From Rhodospirillaceae bacterium (lineage in GTDB: Bacteria > Pseudomonadota > Alphaproteobacteria > UBA9219), in assembly GCA_003486725.1 (NCBI GenBank), contig DNGD01000030.1:1-6355 (forward strand): 6,355 nt of DNA, given 5' to 3'. Below are positions 4,745 through 6,355 of the stretch, one piece after another. The notes under the pieces are model-generated. The model worked only from the letters and a program-made list of their open reading frames with translations. It did not search any database and was not told the DNA's origin. Position 1 is the first letter of the stretch; each line of letters begins with the position of its first letter. The position numbers and the translations under genes were made by a program.

Positions 4745-5152
4745 TTATCCCTGTTTTTTTAACAGATCGCGGATTTCCGCCAAAAGGATTTGGTCTTGGG
4801 TCGGGACAGGGGCGGCGTCTTTCTTCTTTTGCAGACGGTTGACCTGCTTCACCAGAATGAACACAGAAAAAGCCACAATCACGAACTGGATAATGGCATT
4901 GATAAAGATGCCGTAATTGAGCGTGGCCGCGCCCGCATCCTTGGCGGCCTTCAGCGTCGCATAGGACTCTCCATTCAGCGCGATGAAGAAGTCGGAGAAG
5001 TCGATCCCGCCAAGGACGATGCCGATGGGGGGCATGATCACATCGCTGACAAGTGAGGAGACGATGGCCGTAAAGGCCGACCCCATAATGATACCGACGG
5101 CCAGATCAATCACATTGCCGCGGGCAATAAAGGCTTTGAATTCTTCAAGCAT
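4745..5152 (-). CDS. mscL: Large-conductance mechanosensitive channel MscL
   Basis: A homopentameric inner-membrane channel that opens under membrane tension to release solutes on hypo-osmotic shock. It is 135 residues long, typical for MscL. The N-terminal amphipathic helix is [22 protein letters not shown]1 spans about 14-44, with the pore-lining segment [17 protein letters not shown] (19-35) and the conserved DVIMPP turn. A periplasmic loop (about 50-78) includes [12 protein letters not shown]2 spans about 80-101 ([22 protein letters not shown]), followed by KQVNRL and the cytosolic bundle helix [19 protein letters not shown]23 sits where the E. coli gate has a small or hydrophobic residue, so gating tension may differ. 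The ATG at 5152 is fixed by a perfect AGGAGG 7 nt upstream; a 36-residue in-frame extension is not real. It starts 14 bp after the DUF4236 gene, so they share a transcript. Confidence 0.98.
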   Translation of the reverse strand: MLEEFKAFIARGNVIDLAVGIIMGSAFTAIVSSLVSDVIMPPIGIVLGGIDFSDFFIALNGESYATLKAAKDAGAATLNYGIFINAIIQFVIVAFSVFILVKQVNRLQKKKDAAPVPTQDQILLAEIRDLLKKQG

Positions 5153-5159
5153 GACCGTT

Positions 5160-5165
5160 CCTCCT
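5160..5165 (-). promoter_or_regulatory. Perfect Shine-Dalgarno site of mscL
   Basis: AGGAGG on the minus strand, 7 nt before the ATG at 5152 and 1 bp after the DUF4236 stop codon. It is the strongest ribosome binding site in the window and settles the mscL start. Confidence 0.9.
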
Positions 5166-5166
5166 G

Positions 5167-5475
5167 TTAGGGTTGGATAAGCGCGAGTAGATTTTTGAGG
5201 ACGGCCTCCAGCGACCCGCCGCCAAGGACGAAACCGATAAGGGCGATTAGCAAAAGCCAAAACAGAGGTTGCGCCAGTGAGGCGAGCGGTTTGCCGGACA
5301 GTTTCTCGCGGTACGAGATCCCCGTGCCCGGAATGCCCGCATTACCCGTCACGCCGTTTTTGCCAATATTGATGCCCGCGCCTTTTTTCCCGACAGTTAC
5401 CGACGCGCCGCCCTTGCTGAGGTTCAGCGTCAGGCCTTTCAGCAATTTAAGGCGTTTTTGAAAGCGGAAAGGCAT
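5167..5475 (-). CDS. DUF4236 domain protein with C-terminal membrane segment
   Basis: A 102-residue protein. Residues 1-57 match the DUF4236 pattern: a start of M-x-F-R-F-x-K-R, then [13 protein letters not shown] (17-29), [10 protein letters not shown] (32-41) and the closing GIPGTGISY (47-55). The family is widespread and often N-terminal to membrane segments; its molecular role is unknown. Here a hydrophobic stretch at about 70-87 ([18 protein letters not shown]) would anchor the protein, followed by a short hydrophobic tail. The ATG at 5475 has GAGG about 7 nt upstream. It lies 83 bp after the rpoN stop and 14 bp before mscL, so it is probably the first gene of a DUF4236-mscL unit or reads through from rpoN. 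The pairing with mscL hints at an envelope role, but that is only inference. Confidence 0.88.
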   Translation of the reverse strand: MPFRFQKRLKLLKGLTLNLSKGGASVTVGKKGAGINIGKNGVTGNAGIPGTGISYREKLSGKPLASLAQPLFWLLLIALIGFVLGGGSLEAVLKNLLALIQP

Positions 5476-5558
5476 GAGGAGGCCTCGACAAGGCGTTTCG
5501 GTTTGAAAGAAGAGAATAGGGGAAACGATGCGGTTTGTCGAGACGGCGACGTGTGAAC

Positions 5559-6355
5559 TTAACCTTCCCGCTTTTCGCGGCGGCGTTGGGCGGAGGTGGG
5601 GATGTTCAGACTCTCGCGGTATTTGGCGACGGTGCGCCGTGCGATGTCGATGCCTTCGGCGCGCAGCAAGTCCATCAATCGATCATCGGAGAGAACATCT
5701 TTTGGCGTTTCGGCATCGATCAGCGCCTTGATGCGCTCACGCACCGCCAGCGTTGAAACGCTCTCGCTGCCGCCAGTGGAGGGCAGCGCGCCGGTGAAGA
5801 AATATTTCAGCTCAAACATCCCGCGCGGCGTGGCGATATATTTGTTCTGCGTGACACGGCTGACGGTGGACTCGTGCATTTCGATGGCGGTGGCGATATC
5901 GCGTAGGATCAGCGGCTTTAAATGCTGTACGCCATAGACGAAAAACTTGTCCTGTTGCTTCACGATTTCAGACGCGACCTTCAGGATCGTCGTGGCGCGT
6001 TGATGCAAAGCTTTGACGAGCCAATTGGCTTGCTGCCATTTCTCGGAGAGATAGGCCTTGTCGTTAGCCACGCGTGCCCCGCCGATGATCTTGGCGTAAA
6101 ACGGTTCATTCACCAAAACGCGCGGCAGCGTGTCGTTGTTTAGCTCGATATGCCAGCCACCACCCGCGAGCGGAATAAGCAGCACGTCGGGCACAATCGG
6201 TGGCGCGGCATCGGACGCGAAGGAAACGGCGGGTTTGGGCGACAGTGCACGGATTTCCGTAATCATGTCGGTGAGGTCTTCGCTGTCCACGCCGCATAGT
6301 TTCATCAGCTGTGTGCGCTCGCGTTTGGCCAAAAGATCCAGATGATCGAGCAGCG
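5559..6355 (-). CDS. rpoN: RNA polymerase sigma-54 factor RpoN, C-terminal part
   Basis: Sigma-54 directs core polymerase to -24/-12 promoters, which open only with an AAA+ enhancer-binding activator. About 264 C-terminal residues of a usual 450-500 are visible. The frame runs off the window end (visible start LLDHLDLLAKRERTQLMKLCGV), so the N-terminal activator-interaction region is outside. Seen in order: the core-binding domain (DLTDMITEIRALSPKP and onward), then a helix-turn-helix region with MHESTVSRVTQNKY and TPRGMFELKYFF. The RpoN box ARRTVAKYRE (visible residues about 238-247) follows; it reads the -24 element. A basic tail, IPTSAQRRREKREG, ends the protein. All diagnostic residues are intact, so it looks functional. 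Its placement upstream of hpf and ptsN is the conserved proteobacterial order, though here DUF4236 and mscL intervene. Confidence 0.97.
   Translation of the reverse strand, partial: LLDHLDLLAKRERTQLMKLCGVDSEDLTDMITEIRALSPKPAVSFASDAAPPIVPDVLLIPLAGGGWHIELNNDTLPRVLVNEPFYAKIIGGARVANDKAYLSEKWQQANWLVKALHQRATTILKVASEIVKQQDKFFVYGVQHLKPLILRDIATAIEMHESTVSRVTQNKYIATPRGMFELKYFFTGALPSTGGSESVSTLAVRERIKALIDAETPKDVLSDDRLMDLLRAEGIDIARRTVAKYRESLNIPTSAQRRREKREG

Noticed and set aside
5484..5542. 8-bp inverted repeat CTCGACAA / TTGTCGAG between rpoN and the DUF4236 gene
   Set aside because: Short arms 43 bp apart with no T-run; likely chance, and not enough to call a terminator or operator.

Overview
The window looks like chromosomal DNA of an alphaproteobacterium. 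Evidence seen directly: the end of an rpoN (sigma-54) gene, then a long-form hpf and ptsN on the same strand. rpoN-hpf-ptsN is a classic proteobacterial cluster, and the RpoN and HPF sequences have an alphaproteobacterial look. Moderate-to-high GC coding DNA, AT-rich promoter gaps and many dispersed palindromes fit this. A Micavibrio- or Rhodospirillales-like lineage is my guess and cannot be proven from this sequence.

Layout. (a) 1-624, plus strand: the 3' part of a Nudix hydrolase of the DUF4743 (thiamine pyrophosphokinase-associated) type, truncated by the window edge. (b) 630-767: a multi-hairpin repeat between convergent genes. (c) 774-1526, minus: a small GT-A/GT2-like glycosyltransferase. 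(d) 1527-1882, non-coding: a 73-bp sequence present twice (1565-1637 and 1738-1810), a GC-rich palindrome between the copies, and a minus-strand terminator at 1813-1836. (e) 1883-2122, minus: an unrecognised 79-residue helical protein. (f) 2123-2414: AT-rich divergent promoter region. (g) 2415-2825, plus: an orphan FlgC-like flagellar rod protein whose stop codon lies at the edge of a palindromic element. (h) 2826-3209, non-coding: two successive palindromic elements (2824-2967 and 2984-3136), then 73 bp with nothing recognisable.

(i) 3210-6355, all minus strand. In transcription order: rpoN (5' end outside the window), a DUF4236 membrane-anchored protein, mscL, hpf, ptsN, a bidirectional terminator, and a single-pass membrane miniprotein. 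rpoN, hpf and ptsN belong to the nitrogen-PTS/sigma-54 and ribosome-hibernation group. The DUF4236-mscL pair sits between rpoN and hpf. mscL follows DUF4236 by 14 bp and has a perfect AGGAGG, so these two are very probably co-transcribed. hpf has its own 193-bp upstream region with a plausible sigma-70 promoter and a pair of 10-bp direct repeats, so hpf-ptsN can probably be transcribed separately from mscL.

I see no CRISPR array, tRNA, rRNA, transposase, prophage or defence system. The more unusual content is in the gaps: the palindromes, the 73-bp duplication, and a motif shared between that duplication and the flgC-like promoter. None of these amounts to a demonstrable new system.
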